A stretch of DNA of 49,837 bases from PXAP01 sp964520585. GTDB lineage: Bacteria; Bacteroidota; Bacteroidia; Bacteroidales; PUMT01. The notes below the pieces were generated by a model. That model was not told where the DNA came from and did no database searches. It was given only the letters and a program-made list of their open reading frames with translations. The translations under genes and the position numbers were made by a program. The stretch spans positions 1-49,837 of the forward strand of contig CAZFOO010000019.1 of the NCBI GenBank assembly GCA_964520585.1. The letters are read 5' to 3'. Shown here piece by piece: positions 17,857 through 26,986 of the stretch (position 1 is the first letter of the stretch; every line of letters begins with the position of its first letter).

Positions 17857-20800
17857 TTATAATGAGACGTTTAGCCCGAAAGTATAGGTCCGCGGCATTG
17901 GTGTCATACCTGGCTCTGTATTAGGCTCTTCCGACTCAGGATCCCATCCCGGCCAGTTGGTGAAGGTGGCCAGATTCCTTACAGATCCGAAAACATTCAG
18001 ATCAATTATCCCCATTCGCTGGACAATGGCAGCAGGAATTCTGTAGGATAATGATAAATCCTGTATTCTTACAAAAGATCTTGGTTTATAGATCATTATA
18101 CCTCCTCCGAAAGGAGAGCGGAGAGTATTTAAACGGGCATATTCATCATCCGGATTGTCGGCTGTCCAGTATGGTACAGGACCGACATTCCTGTTCCTCC
18201 TGTCGTTGGATTCATGGCCGTTGTTGAGTGCAGCACTGTAAGAACCTATGTGACCGAGATCTGCCCTGATGAAGACTGATGCAGTAAAGTTTTGTAAAAA
18301 CTCAAAGTCGTTTTTAAATCCAAGCCGGTACCTGGGTGTGGTGTGACCGATAAACCTTTTATCTTCAAGATCTACATATCTTCCATCATCATCAACATCC
18401 ACAGCCTTGAAATCTCCGGGTTCCAGATCATAACGAGCTGCTTCACTGGCTTCATCAAGCTGCCAGATGCCGGTTACATCATAATCCCATACAACATTAA
18501 TACTTTGTCCGGGAAACCATTCATTGGAAAAGTCAGGCAGTTCTCCCTCTCTTTCTTCCCCTAATAAGGTGTAGGGACCAATATCACCAAAAAGTCTTAT
18601 AATCTCATTCCTGTTAAGTGAAAATACGAAATCTGATCTCCATGAAAAATTGGAACGGATTATATTCCTGGTATTTAATGTCATGTCAATTCCGCGGTTA
18701 CGCAGCTCCCCAAGGTTTGCAGTAATATTATTGAATCCTGTAACCCGGGGCAGTGTCCTGTCCATAAGCAGGTCGGTGGTTGTCATATCGTAGACGTCAG
18801 CAGTCAAATAGATCTTACTTTCAAACAAGGCTAAATCAAACCCGAAATTCAGTGCTGATGTTCTTTCCCACCTTAAGCCGGGATTTGCAAGGGTTGAATT
18901 TACAACGCCGACCCTTGTATTGCTGCCATCATACCACAAGTCTGATCCTGTTTCTGCAAGAGCAGAATACATCCCTATATCCCTGTTTCCGTTGGCACCC
19001 CATGACGCCCTTAATTTGAGCCAGTTAATCAGGCTGGAGTTGAAGAAATCCTCTTCCGACACCACCCATGCCAAAGCGAAAGCAGGGAAGGTAGCCCTTG
19101 GGTTTTCAGTTCCAAATGCGGAATATCCATCTCTCCTTATCGATGCTGTTAAAAGATAGCGGTCCATTAATGTGTAATTCAGCCGGGCCATGAGTGCATC
19201 ACCGGTATTACGGGTATCATTTACATTTATTTCCGGGGAATCACCAAAATGTAATCCGTGATAGATAAGTTCCTGGTTGGGACTGAAATTCCGGTTATCC
19301 ATTCGGGTTGACCAGTACCTGTTCTCCTCAATGTTTGCAAGTAATGTCACGTCAAAATTATGAATACCGATTCTCCTGTTCCAGGTTATAAGGTTATCAA
19401 TCATCCAGTCCATTCGGGTGGATTCGTCTCTCCTTCCTGTTGGTGTTTCGCCGGCACCGCCAAGTTCCTCACTTATCGTTACAAAATTGAGATATTTGTA
19501 GTTCCGGTAACGTGGCTGAAATGAGAACCTGTAAACTATATCAAAGGGAAGGGTTATATCTGCATAAATATTGGCAAACAGATTATTTGTTTTGTCAAAT
19601 CTTGATACGCGGTAATAATCCAAAAGGGGATTATTTGTATGTCCGTGTGGATATCTTTTAAGATAACCTTCTTCAGTCCACATTTGAGCGAAGGGGCTGT
19701 TGCTGTAGAATCCTGTTGAACTAACCGGAACGGAACTCTCATCCCTGTCGGAAAACTGGGCATTTATACCGGCCTGCAGCCAGTCAACAACATTCCATTC
19801 TGTATTAATCCTGGTACGTATGCTAGAGAACTGATCGCCAAGTCTTAAACCTTCGTTATTATTATAGCCTATCGACCAGTAATATGTGAGATCATCCGAG
19901 CCGCCTCCTATGCTTAAATGATAGTCCTGGCGGAGGGCATTTCTGAATACCTTGTCATACCAGTCAATGGTTTCACCGGAGCGATAAGCCTTTTGTTCTT
20001 CCGGGAAAAAACGCATTCTTGTCAACCACTCATTCTCTGGATCTTCGAGTGGGGCATCGGCAAGATTTAGCCATTGATCCAGAGAAATACCTGCCTCATC
20101 CAGATTGTCAGGATTTGTATAATAGTTATAATCCCTGTCGACAAACATCTGTCTGAAGTAATCCTGCCTGAACTGAACATACTCATCCGGACCCAGTCCT
20201 CTTCTTTCATTGTAATTCTCACTCACACCAACCTTCGAGGAAAAATTAATGGTGGGCTTGCCGGGCGTTCCTTTGGTTGTGGTAATAAGAACAATACCCG
20301 CCGCTGCCTTGGCTCCAAAAATTGCAGAAGAGCTGGCATCTTTCATAATATCTATTGACTCGATGTCGGCGGGGTTTATATCACTGAGACTACCGGAAAA
20401 TATTACTCCGTCCAGAACTATAAGGGGTTCTGTTCCGGCAGTCAGTGAGGTTGGTCCGCGCACTTCCAGAGAACCTCCACCAGCAGCAGAGGCGGATTGG
20501 TTTGAATAGAAACCGGCTACCGTACCTGATAACATTTCTGTTACCTGGGTGGAAGGCTGAGTCCTGAAGTCATCACCGCTAACACTCATTACCGCTCCGG
20601 TCAAATCACTTTTGCTTACCGAACCATATCCAATTACAACCACTTCGTCCAATCCTATGAGATCTTGCTCCAAAGAGATGTTTATAGTTTCCTGTTCATC
20701 TACAACCACTTGCCTTTTACTATAGCCAACAAAAGAAAATTCAATGGTAACACCTTCTTCAGGAAGAGCAAGGGAGTAATTACCGTCAATATCTGTGGTG

Positions 20801-21273
20801 GTACCCACTGTTGTACCCTGAATAACCACCGTCACGCCAATGAGTGGTTCACCGGTACTTGCATCGGTAACATTACCGTTAATAACTCTTTCCTGATTTT
20901 CATTTATCATGGGGGTTATTACCACCAGGTCATTTTCAAGGATCCTGTATGTAACATTTGAACTGGAGAGCATGATATCCATCAGATCGGTGATCTGATA
21001 GTCATGCACTTCAAAAGATACCGGTTTTGACAGATCACTGAATTCTTCATTGTAAAAGAAGCGGTAGCTGGTCTCATCTTCAATTTGCCTGAAAACCTCA
21101 CGTACGGTTTTATTTTCTGCTGTAAAAGATAGACTTTGCCCATGGGAGAAAACAGAAGCAGATGCATGTAACGCAGTTATCAGAAAGATTAATAAAGAAT
21201 TTTTCATGATTTGCAGGGTTTTTTGCAACTCTTTATCTTTAAAAAAAGAGTGCTGTCTTAGGTTTTTTTTCAT
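17857..21273 (-). CDS. SusC/RagA-family TonB-dependent transporter with STN domain (PUL 2)
   Basis: Outer-membrane importer of 1138 aa. Domains in order: 22-residue extension before Met23, signal peptide (MKNSLLIFLITALHASAS), STN domain (about 48-118, SFTAENKTVREVFRQIEDET), carboxypeptidase-regulatory-like domain (about 132-210, GNVTDASTGEPLIGVTVV), plug (about 215-335, VIGYGSVSKSDLTGAV to KDASSSAIFGAKAAAG), then the beta-barrel to the C-terminal Leu. It is clearly homologous to the SusC of PUL 1 but too divergent to be a recent duplicate. The STN domain couples it to the FecR-type protein encoded 195 bp upstream. The leader contains a putative antisense RNA gene placed exactly as in PUL 1. 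Confidence 0.96.
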   Translation of the reverse strand: MKKNLRQHSFFKDKELQKTLQIMKNSLLIFLITALHASASVFSHGQSLSFTAENKTVREVFRQIEDETSYRFFYNEEFSDLSKPVSFEVHDYQITDLMDIMLSSSNVTYRILENDLVVITPMINENQERVINGNVTDASTGEPLIGVTVVIQGTTVGTTTDIDGNYSLALPEEGVTIEFSFVGYSKRQVVVDEQETINISLEQDLIGLDEVVVIGYGSVSKSDLTGAVMSVSGDDFRTQPSTQVTEMLSGTVAGFYSNQSASAAGGGSLEVRGPTSLTAGTEPLIVLDGVIFSGSLSDINPADIESIDIMKDASSSAIFGAKAAAGIVLITTTKGTPGKPTINFSSKVGVSENYNERRGLGPDEYVQFRQDYFRQMFVDRDYNYYTNPDNLDEAGISLDQWLNLADAPLEDPENEWLTRMRFFPEEQKAYRSGETIDWYDKVFRNALRQDYHLSIGGGSDDLTYYWSIGYNNNEGLRLGDQFSSIRTRINTEWNVVDWLQAGINAQFSDRDESSVPVSSTGFYSNSPFAQMWTEEGYLKRYPHGHTNNPLLDYYRVSRFDKTNNLFANIYADITLPFDIVYRFSFQPRYRNYKYLNFVTISEELGGAGETPTGRRDESTRMDWMIDNLITWNRRIGIHNFDVTLLANIEENRYWSTRMDNRNFSPNQELIYHGLHFGDSPEINVNDTRNTGDALMARLNYTLMDRYLLTASIRRDGYSAFGTENPRATFPAFALAWVVSEEDFFNSSLINWLKLRASWGANGNRDIGMYSALAETGSDLWYDGSNTRVGVVNSTLANPGLRWERTSALNFGFDLALFESKIYLTADVYDMTTTDLLMDRTLPRVTGFNNITANLGELRNRGIDMTLNTRNIIRSNFSWRSDFVFSLNRNEIIRLFGDIGPYTLLGEEREGELPDFSNEWFPGQSINVVWDYDVTGIWQLDEASEAARYDLEPGDFKAVDVDDDGRYVDLEDKRFIGHTTPRYRLGFKNDFEFLQNFTASVFIRADLGHIGSYSAALNNGHESNDRRNRNVGPVPYWTADNPDDEYARLNTLRSPFGGGIMIYKPRSFVRIQDLSLSYRIPAAIVQRMGIIDLNVFGSVRNLATFTNWPGWDPESEEPNTEPGMTPMPRTYTFGLNVSL

Positions 21274-21280
21274 AATTTTA
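21273..21280 (+). promoter_or_regulatory. Bacteroidota-type -7 box opposite susC (PUL 2)
   Basis: TAATTTTA differs from TAnnTTTG in the last base only and begins on the last base of the reverse susC start codon, the same place as in PUL 1. No good -33 element is seen. Confidence 0.3.
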
Positions 21281-21286
21281 CAATGT

Positions 21287-21372
21287 TTTGGTTAATGTTC
21301 AAATCGTTGAGTTTCCCGGCACGGAAGCTCAACTTGATTAACTGCCCCGGGGCAAATTGTCCCGGGGTTTTT
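21287..21372 (+). ncRNA. Putative cis-antisense small RNA opposite the susC leader (PUL 2, DonS-like)
   Basis: Predicted RNA of about 86 nt. Stem-loop 1 pairs TTGAGTTTCC (21307-21316) with GGAAGCTCAA (21323-21332), ten pairs including one G-U. The terminator pairs CCCCGGG (21345-21351) with CCCGGGG (21361-21367) and ends in T5 (21368-21372). From the susC start codon to the end of the T run is 99 bp, identical to PUL 1, although the stems differ in sequence and the whole spacer is 37 bp longer. This preserved geometry is the best argument for a functional RNA. Expression and repression of susC are inferred from DonS-type RNAs of Bacteroides. Confidence 0.5.
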
Positions 21373-21468
21373 CAAAAGTTTTTTTTCATATAGTTTTCTT
21401 TTTTCAGGATTAGGTTTGACATCTGTTATTTGTAAATGATACTCATATTAGTATGATTTATGAATGTT

Positions 21469-22692
21469 TTAGCTTCCGGGTTTATGGATTAATATATCAT
21501 AGTCGTCTTTTAGTTCGGAATCAATTTTCCAGTCCACGACCCCCTTTCCTACAGAGTACTCTAATGGAGCGGTCAACCGGAGTATCTCCAGCACCTGCTC
21601 AAGTGTTTCATTCATGATCTTGCCCGTGAACCTGTAAGATTTAAGTTCCTCTGCATGAATATTAATTTTGGTATTATAACGCCGCTCCAGCATAACTGCC
21701 ATTTCTGCAATGGTCTCGCCTTCTATTATCCATGTTTCATCCTTCCACGAGGTATAAAGCTCGGGTTTTATATTATTCTTAACAGATATCATTGATTTTT
21801 GCTCGGTTTGCGGCTGCACCTTAACAAGTTGTTCGTCCGGTTTATTTTCTTTTTGAGCAACCTCATCCCGGGGCTCTGAACTTGAAATGGTACTGTCAGA
21901 CTTCCTGTAAATAAGGCTTTGTCTGGGTTCCAGGTTATAGGTGAAGGGATTTTTTAGTTCCGGGATATCTATTATTACATTACCTTCTACTAGGGTGGTT
22001 AATACTGCATCATCATCCGGATAAGCTTTTACATTGAACTGAGTGCCCAGTGCCTTGACATTTAAATGTGATGTGTTGACAATAAATGGTTTCTTGGGAT
22101 TTGTGGTTACATCAAAAAAAGCTTCTCCTTCCAGTTTCACTGTGCGGGCGGTGTGATTGAAATCACCGGAGTAGGAAATTGTACTGCCGGCATTAAGCCA
22201 TACTGTACTGCCGTCAGGCAATACTATATTGGATATGGAACCCTGTGGAACACTCATTTCGCAAATCTCACCGGCAGCGAAATTCTTATACCCGGAAAAG
22301 GAAAAATAAGAAACCAGTGCGCCAAGCGCGAAAACTACCAGTACCATGGCTGCGGTCCGTGCAACTTTAATATATAGTTTTCTGGTTTGTTTGCGTGATT
22401 GGGAAATACTACGGTATGAGGGCTTATGGATATTGTGAGCAATATTTCTCCAGGCTTTCCCCGGATTGAACTTCTCATCAGGAAATGCTGCAGAACTTCC
22501 TATCCATGTTCTCTGGTAAATCCTGAAAAGTTCGCGGTTTTCGGGTGATGCCTCTATCCATTTTTCAAGTTCATCTGTTTCCTGGATGGATAACTGCCCG
22601 TTAAAAAAGCGAATGATCAATTGATCATCGACATCTGTAAGGTTAAAATCTTTCTTCATTTTTAAAATTGTGTTCGGTATTATATAAGACAA
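21469..22692 (-). CDS. FecR-family anti-sigma factor (PUL 2)
   Basis: Membrane anti-sigma factor partner of the adjacent ECF sigma. The 407-aa protein has a cytoplasmic sigma-binding N-terminus (DDQLIIRFFNGQLSIQETDE), one membrane segment near residues 111-133 (TAAMVLVVFALGALVSYF), the periplasmic FecR domain (PQGSISNIVLPDGSTVWLNAG to TLVEGNVII), a charged linker of about 45 residues rich in Glu, Lys and Gln that the PUL 1 homologue lacks, and DUF4974 (IAEMAVMLERRYNTKINIH to LRLTAPLEY). Met12 at 22659 (MKKDFNLTDVDD) is an equally plausible start. It lies 69 bp after the sigma gene. Confidence 0.95.
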   Translation of the reverse strand: MSYIIPNTILKMKKDFNLTDVDDQLIIRFFNGQLSIQETDELEKWIEASPENRELFRIYQRTWIGSSAAFPDEKFNPGKAWRNIAHNIHKPSYRSISQSRKQTRKLYIKVARTAAMVLVVFALGALVSYFSFSGYKNFAAGEICEMSVPQGSISNIVLPDGSTVWLNAGSTISYSGDFNHTARTVKLEGEAFFDVTTNPKKPFIVNTSHLNVKALGTQFNVKAYPDDDAVLTTLVEGNVIIDIPELKNPFTYNLEPRQSLIYRKSDSTISSSEPRDEVAQKENKPDEQLVKVQPQTEQKSMISVKNNIKPELYTSWKDETWIIEGETIAEMAVMLERRYNTKINIHAEELKSYRFTGKIMNETLEQVLEILRLTAPLEYSVGKGVVDWKIDSELKDDYDILIHKPGS

Positions 22693-22761
22693 AATAATTT
22701 TATACGGGGGTGAGTGTTTTGGGGAATTGTTTACGAAGAAGTGACATTTAATTTGTGAAAC

Positions 22762-23343
22762 CTATTTTTTCAGATCTTTGTCCATAAATTCTTTTAATTT
22801 CATAAGAGCTGTTTTCATGTGACTTTTTACCGTATTGGTCGAAATATTGAGTCTTTCAGCTGTTTCGGTATATGTGAGTTGTTCATTCCGGCAAAGTAAA
22901 AAAACTTTACGGCACTGTTCGGGTAGTGATTCAATTGCCCTGGCAAAACGAAGGTTAAATTCTTCAGATATTAACTGATCAATTATGCCGTTATCCAGGT
23001 TTTTAATATTCACTTCAAATTGTCTGGAGATTTCGATCCGGGCAGCTTCCTGTTTATCCCGTATGTATTTATTGCTCTTCAGGTAATTGATGCAATTATT
23101 ATGAACACTTCTGTATATATAAGCTTTGAAAGTGGATTCTATGATGATATCAGACCGTTTTTCCCAGACCCTAATAAATGTTTCCTGTACAATTTCTTCT
23201 GCTACATCCGGATATTTAACAAAAATGGTTGCATAGGTACATAATTTTGAATAATAGTGGTTAAAAAGGATTTCAAAGGAATCTTCTTCCCCTTCACGGG
23301 CTCTGTTGAATAATATATGTTCTATTTTTTTATTTAAACCCAT
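22762..23343 (-). CDS. ECF-type RNA polymerase sigma factor (PUL 2)
   Basis: Sigma factor of 193 aa driving PUL 2. Region 2 shows FEILFNHYYSKLCTYATIFV and VQETFIRVWEKR; region 4 shows LPEQCRKVFLLCRNEQLTYTE followed by the helix-turn-helix ETAERLNISTNTVKSHMKTA. It is about as distant from the PUL 1 sigma as two unrelated SusC-type ECF factors usually are, so cross-talk is not expected. It is the first gene of the minus-strand unit and divergent from the xylose operon. Confidence 0.94.
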   Translation of the reverse strand: MGLNKKIEHILFNRAREGEEDSFEILFNHYYSKLCTYATIFVKYPDVAEEIVQETFIRVWEKRSDIIIESTFKAYIYRSVHNNCINYLKSNKYIRDKQEAARIEISRQFEVNIKNLDNGIIDQLISEEFNLRFARAIESLPEQCRKVFLLCRNEQLTYTETAERLNISTNTVKSHMKTALMKLKEFMDKDLKK

Positions 23344-23654
23344 AAAAGTAATATGATATAAAAGTAAAACGGTGGCAAGTTAATTAAAGACTTCTGCGAA
23401 TTAATATGATGTCATAAAATTCAAAGTTTTTAAAGATGCGGGCTTTAAAAACCTGAATTTTAGTAACATGAGGTTTAGAGAAGTAAGCTCTTGAGACCTG
23501 AGCTTTAGAGAACCAAATTTATAAAAATGTTTACTTATTTTTTCACATCACAAGATATTATTAAGTACATAATAATCCCCTGCAATATATTATAATGTTA
23601 AAAAATAAACCCAACTGTCTTTGCAATTTTTTTTCTATGTTTGTATATCCTTAT

Positions 23655-23709
23655 TCAATTGGGTTACACATTTATTAATTAAAGCACTATCATTTTTAAA
23701 ACAGGATCA
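23655..23709. repeat. 55-bp direct repeat, copy 1 (left gap edge)
   Basis: Identical base for base to 23810-23864. The copy ends exactly at the first N, which is what an unmerged overlap between two contig ends looks like. Confidence 0.95.
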
Positions 23710-23809
23710 NNNNNNNNNNNNNNNNNNNNNNNNNNNNNNNNNNNNNNNNNNNNNNNNNNNNNNNNNNNNNNNNNNNNNNNNNNNNNNNNNNNNNNNNNNN
23801 NNNNNNNNN
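23710..23809. other. Scaffold gap of 100 N, probably artificial
   Basis: Exactly 100 N. Both flanks carry the same 55 bp, so the two contigs most likely overlap and the gap may hold no missing sequence. Confidence 0.99.
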
Positions 23810-23864
23810 TCAATTGGGTTACACATTTATTAATTAAAGCACTATCATTTTTAAAACAGGATCA
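23810..23864. repeat. 55-bp direct repeat, copy 2 (right gap edge)
   Basis: Starts at the first base after the N run and matches 23655-23709 exactly. Confidence 0.95.
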
Positions 23865-23888
23865 CATTTGACAGAAGATCACATTTGA
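23860..23888. promoter_or_regulatory. Direct repeat GATCACATTTGA x2 ahead of xylB (possible operator)
   Basis: GATCACATTTGA occurs at 23860-23871 and 23877-23888, a 17-bp period, 34 bp before the xylB start. Its reverse complement contains ATGTGA, also the core of the repeats ahead of the GH10 gene. A regulator site is a guess. Confidence 0.35.
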
Positions 23889-23922
23889 ACCAGAGTTACT
23901 TTTAAATCCCCAAACCTTCATT

Positions 23923-25422
23923 ATGCAGATATTAGGTTATGACCTTGGCAGTTCATCAGTAAAAGCAAGTATAATCGATACCGCAACAGGAGAGTGCATT
24001 GCCTCCTCCTTTTATCCCAAAGAAGAGATGCCCATGCTGACCCATTATCCGGGCTGGGCTGAACAGGATCCTGAAATGTGGTGGAAATACGCAATACTGG
24101 CAACACAAAATCTGTTGAAAATGCCTGGTGTGAAAAAAGATGCTGTTTCAGCTATAGGCATTTCCTACCAGATGCACGGACTGGTGATTGTGGATAAGGA
24201 ATATAAGCCCCTGAGGCCATCAATAATCTGGTGCGACAGCAGAGCTGTTGATATTGGAGAACAAGCCTTTAACTCTATAGGAAAAGAAAAGTGCCTTTCT
24301 GCTCTCCTAAATTCTCCTGGCAATTTTACTGCATCCAAACTTGCCTGGGTTAAAGAGAATGAACCCGACCTTTACGAAAAGATATACAAAATCATGCTGC
24401 CGGGAGATTATCTTGCAATGAAACTTACCGGACAAATATTCACCACTCCTTCCGGCCTTTCGGAGGGAATTTTATGGGATTTCAGGAAAAATGATGTCTC
24501 ATCGGTGGTTCTTGAACATTTTGGTATTGACCGCTCACTCATTCCCGAAGTTGTACCTGTTTTTTCAGTTCAGGGAGAAGTTTCCTCCTTTGCGGCGGAC
24601 GAACTTGGTTTAAGGAAGGGGATTCCTGTCACCTACAGGGCTGGTGACCAGCCAAATAATGCTTTTTCGTTAAATGTCCTAAACCCCGGAGAGATAGCTG
24701 CCACAGCCGGCACTTCGGGAGTTGTTTACGGAGTAAGTGACAAAGTAAGGTATGATCCTTATTCCAGAGTTAATACATTTGCTCACGTAAACCATGAAGA
24801 GGGTAATAACCGGCTCGGTGTTTTGCTGTGTGTAAACGGCACAGGCATACTTAATTCATGGGTAAAGAGAAATGTAGCACCTGCTGATGCCGGTTATGAT
24901 GATATGAACCGCATGGCTGATTCTGTGCCTCCTGGCAGTGAGGGACTTGCAATTCTCCCCTTCGGCAATGGCAGTGAAAGAATGCTTGGCAACAAAGACA
25001 CGGGATGTCATATTGCCAATATGAATTTCAATATCCATTCGCGTGCCCATTTTTTAAGAGCGGCCCAGGAAGGTATAGTTTTTGCTTTTAAGTATGGAAT
25101 GGGGATAATGGAACAGACAGGGATTAGTGCTGAAGTTATCAGAGCAGGATATTCAAATATGTTTCTGAGTCCTGTCTTTGCAAAAAGCCTTGCCTCTGTT
25201 ACCGGTGCCACTATAGAGCTTTACAACACAGACGGGTCACAGGGTGCTGCCCGGGCGTCCGGTGTTGGTGCAGGTATTTACGGGTCTTTTGAAGATGCTT
25301 TCGGGGGACTGAAAATTATAAGGAAAGTGGAACCTGATAAGGAGATGCAACCGGCACTTGAAAGTGCATATGCGATTTGGGAAAATAGCCTGAAGCGGCT
25401 GTTAAACAGGGATGACTTTTAG
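23923..25422 (+). CDS. xylB: Xylulokinase
   Basis: Phosphorylates D-xylulose to xylulose 5-phosphate with ATP in the cytoplasm. FGGY-family kinase of 499 aa, normal length. Seen: N-terminal phosphate loop ILGYDLGSSSVKA, the IGISYQMHGLV and PSIIWCDSRA blocks typical of XylB, the catalytic Asp242 in YRAGDQPNNAF, the ATP-binding TAGTSGVVYG, and the C-terminal GAARASGVGAGIYG. It is the first gene of a three-gene plus-strand set with xylose isomerase (111 bp downstream) and a sugar symporter. The context makes xylulokinase much more likely than another FGGY sugar kinase. Confidence 0.95.
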   Translation: MQILGYDLGSSSVKASIIDTATGECIASSFYPKEEMPMLTHYPGWAEQDPEMWWKYAILATQNLLKMPGVKKDAVSAIGISYQMHGLVIVDKEYKPLRPSIIWCDSRAVDIGEQAFNSIGKEKCLSALLNSPGNFTASKLAWVKENEPDLYEKIYKIMLPGDYLAMKLTGQIFTTPSGLSEGILWDFRKNDVSSVVLEHFGIDRSLIPEVVPVFSVQGEVSSFAADELGLRKGIPVTYRAGDQPNNAFSLNVLNPGEIAATAGTSGVVYGVSDKVRYDPYSRVNTFAHVNHEEGNNRLGVLLCVNGTGILNSWVKRNVAPADAGYDDMNRMADSVPPGSEGLAILPFGNGSERMLGNKDTGCHIANMNFNIHSRAHFLRAAQEGIVFAFKYGMGIMEQTGISAEVIRAGYSNMFLSPVFAKSLASVTGATIELYNTDGSQGAARASGVGAGIYGSFEDAFGGLKIIRKVEPDKEMQPALESAYAIWENSLKRLLNRDDF

Positions 25423-25533
25423 TTTATCACGGTTACGGAATTAAACCAGTTATAAAATTATTTTGCTGCAACCACTGAAAAATTGCATAAAATAAACCTA
25501 TTAACATAAAATCATAACTAAAAAAATACAATT

Positions 25534-26865
25534 ATGGACATTCTTAAAGGCGATAAGGAGTATTTTAAAGGCATAGATAAAATTAAGTATGAAGGTCCTG
25601 AATCCAGGAACCCATTTGCCTATAGGTATTACGATGAAAATAAGGTAGTTGCCGGTAAAAAAATGAAAGATCACTTCAGGTTTGCAGTGGCATACTGGCA
25701 TAGCTTCTGTGGTACAGGGGCCGATCCGTTCGGACCTGGCACCAAAGTTTTCCCCTGGGATAAAAGTCCGGATCCTATGACCAGGGCCAAAGAAAAAATG
25801 GATGCTGCCTTTGAATTCATGACAAAACTGGGTACTCCTTTTTATTGCTTTCATGACTATGACCTTGTTGACGAAGCAGAAACCATTACCGAATCAGAAA
25901 AAAGATTGCAGTCAATCGTTGAATATGCCAGGAAGAAACAGGATGCATCCGGCGTAAAACTTCTTTGGGGTACGGCCAATGTATTTTCTAATCCCCGCTA
26001 TATGAACGGTGCTGCCACAAACCCCGATTTTAATGTGGTGGCCCATGCTGCTACTCAGGTTAAAAATGCACTGGACGCTACAATAGCACTTGGAGGTGAT
26101 AATTATGTTTTCTGGGGTGGTAGAGAAGGATATTTTTCACTTTTGAATACCGATATGAAAAGAGAACTTGAGCATTTGGCCAGGTTTCTGCATATGGCAA
26201 AAGACTATGCCAGGAAGCAGGGTTTCTCGGGGACTTTCCTTATTGAGCCCAAGCCAATGGAACCCACTAAGCATCAGTATGACTATGATGTGGCTACAGT
26301 TATTGGCTTTCTGAATAAATATGGATTGGCAGGGGACTTTAAGCTCAATATAGAAGTAAACCATGCAACACTTGCCGGCCATACATTCCAGCATGAAATC
26401 CAGACTGCTGCTGATGCCGGGTTATTGGGCAGTATTGATGCTAATCGCGGGGACTACCAGAACGGATGGGATACCGACCAGTTTCCGATAGACATTTATG
26501 AGCTTGTTGAGACGATGCTTGTTATAATTGAGGCCGGTGGATTTAAAAGCGGGGGGGTAAACTTTGATGCCCATACAAGAAGGAATTCCACCGATCTGGA
26601 GGATCTTTTCATTGCCCACATTTCCGGCATGGATGTTTTTTCACGTGCGCTGGAGATTGCTTACGATATACTTGAAAATTCCCCATACCTGCAAATGAGA
26701 AAAGACAGGTATAAGTCCTTCGATTCAGGTAAGGGACTGGAATTTGAAAACGGCAAGCTTTCGCTGGAGACTATGCGCGAACTGGCAGTAAAAAATGGAG
26801 AGCCTGAACAGATCAGTGGTAAACAGGAGCTGTATGAGGCTATACTTAACCAGTACATAATTTAG
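25534..26865 (+). CDS. xylA: Xylose isomerase
   Basis: Interconverts D-xylose and D-xylulose in the cytoplasm using two divalent metals. The 443-aa protein is the long class II form usual in Bacteroidota. Seen: WHSFCGTGADPFGPGT, the catalytic His107 in CFHDYDLVDE, FWGGREGYFSLLNTD, metal ligand Glu238 within LIEPKPMEPTKHQYDYD, the second metal block NIEVNHATLAGHTFQHE, and the C-terminal GVNFDAHTRRNSTD. All active-site elements are intact. It lies between xylB and the symporter gene. Confidence 0.98.
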   Translation: MDILKGDKEYFKGIDKIKYEGPESRNPFAYRYYDENKVVAGKKMKDHFRFAVAYWHSFCGTGADPFGPGTKVFPWDKSPDPMTRAKEKMDAAFEFMTKLGTPFYCFHDYDLVDEAETITESEKRLQSIVEYARKKQDASGVKLLWGTANVFSNPRYMNGAATNPDFNVVAHAATQVKNALDATIALGGDNYVFWGGREGYFSLLNTDMKRELEHLARFLHMAKDYARKQGFSGTFLIEPKPMEPTKHQYDYDVATVIGFLNKYGLAGDFKLNIEVNHATLAGHTFQHEIQTAADAGLLGSIDANRGDYQNGWDTDQFPIDIYELVETMLVIIEAGGFKSGGVNFDAHTRRNSTDLEDLFIAHISGMDVFSRALEIAYDILENSPYLQMRKDRYKSFDSGKGLEFENGKLSLETMRELAVKNGEPEQISGKQELYEAILNQYII

Positions 26866-26986
26866 TGCGAATTCCCGGCATTTATTTGCTTAGCTCTGTA
26901 AGATAATAACCCTGTTATCCAATGAATGCCAATATTTGATATTACAAACTTTGCATACGATAATTTTAATATGCCACCTGTCTATG

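Larger units (their letters stand above)
23344..23922. other. Divergent intergenic region between PUL 2 sigma and xylB, with gap and repeats
   Basis: No gene seen. It contains three degenerate units resembling acctgagctttagagaa (about 23451-23467, 23466-23484 and 23497-23515), a TATGTTTG -7-like box at 23636-23643 pointing toward xylB, a 100-N gap, a 55-bp sequence present on both sides of the gap, and a direct repeat GATCACATTTGA near xylB. Confidence 0.5.
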
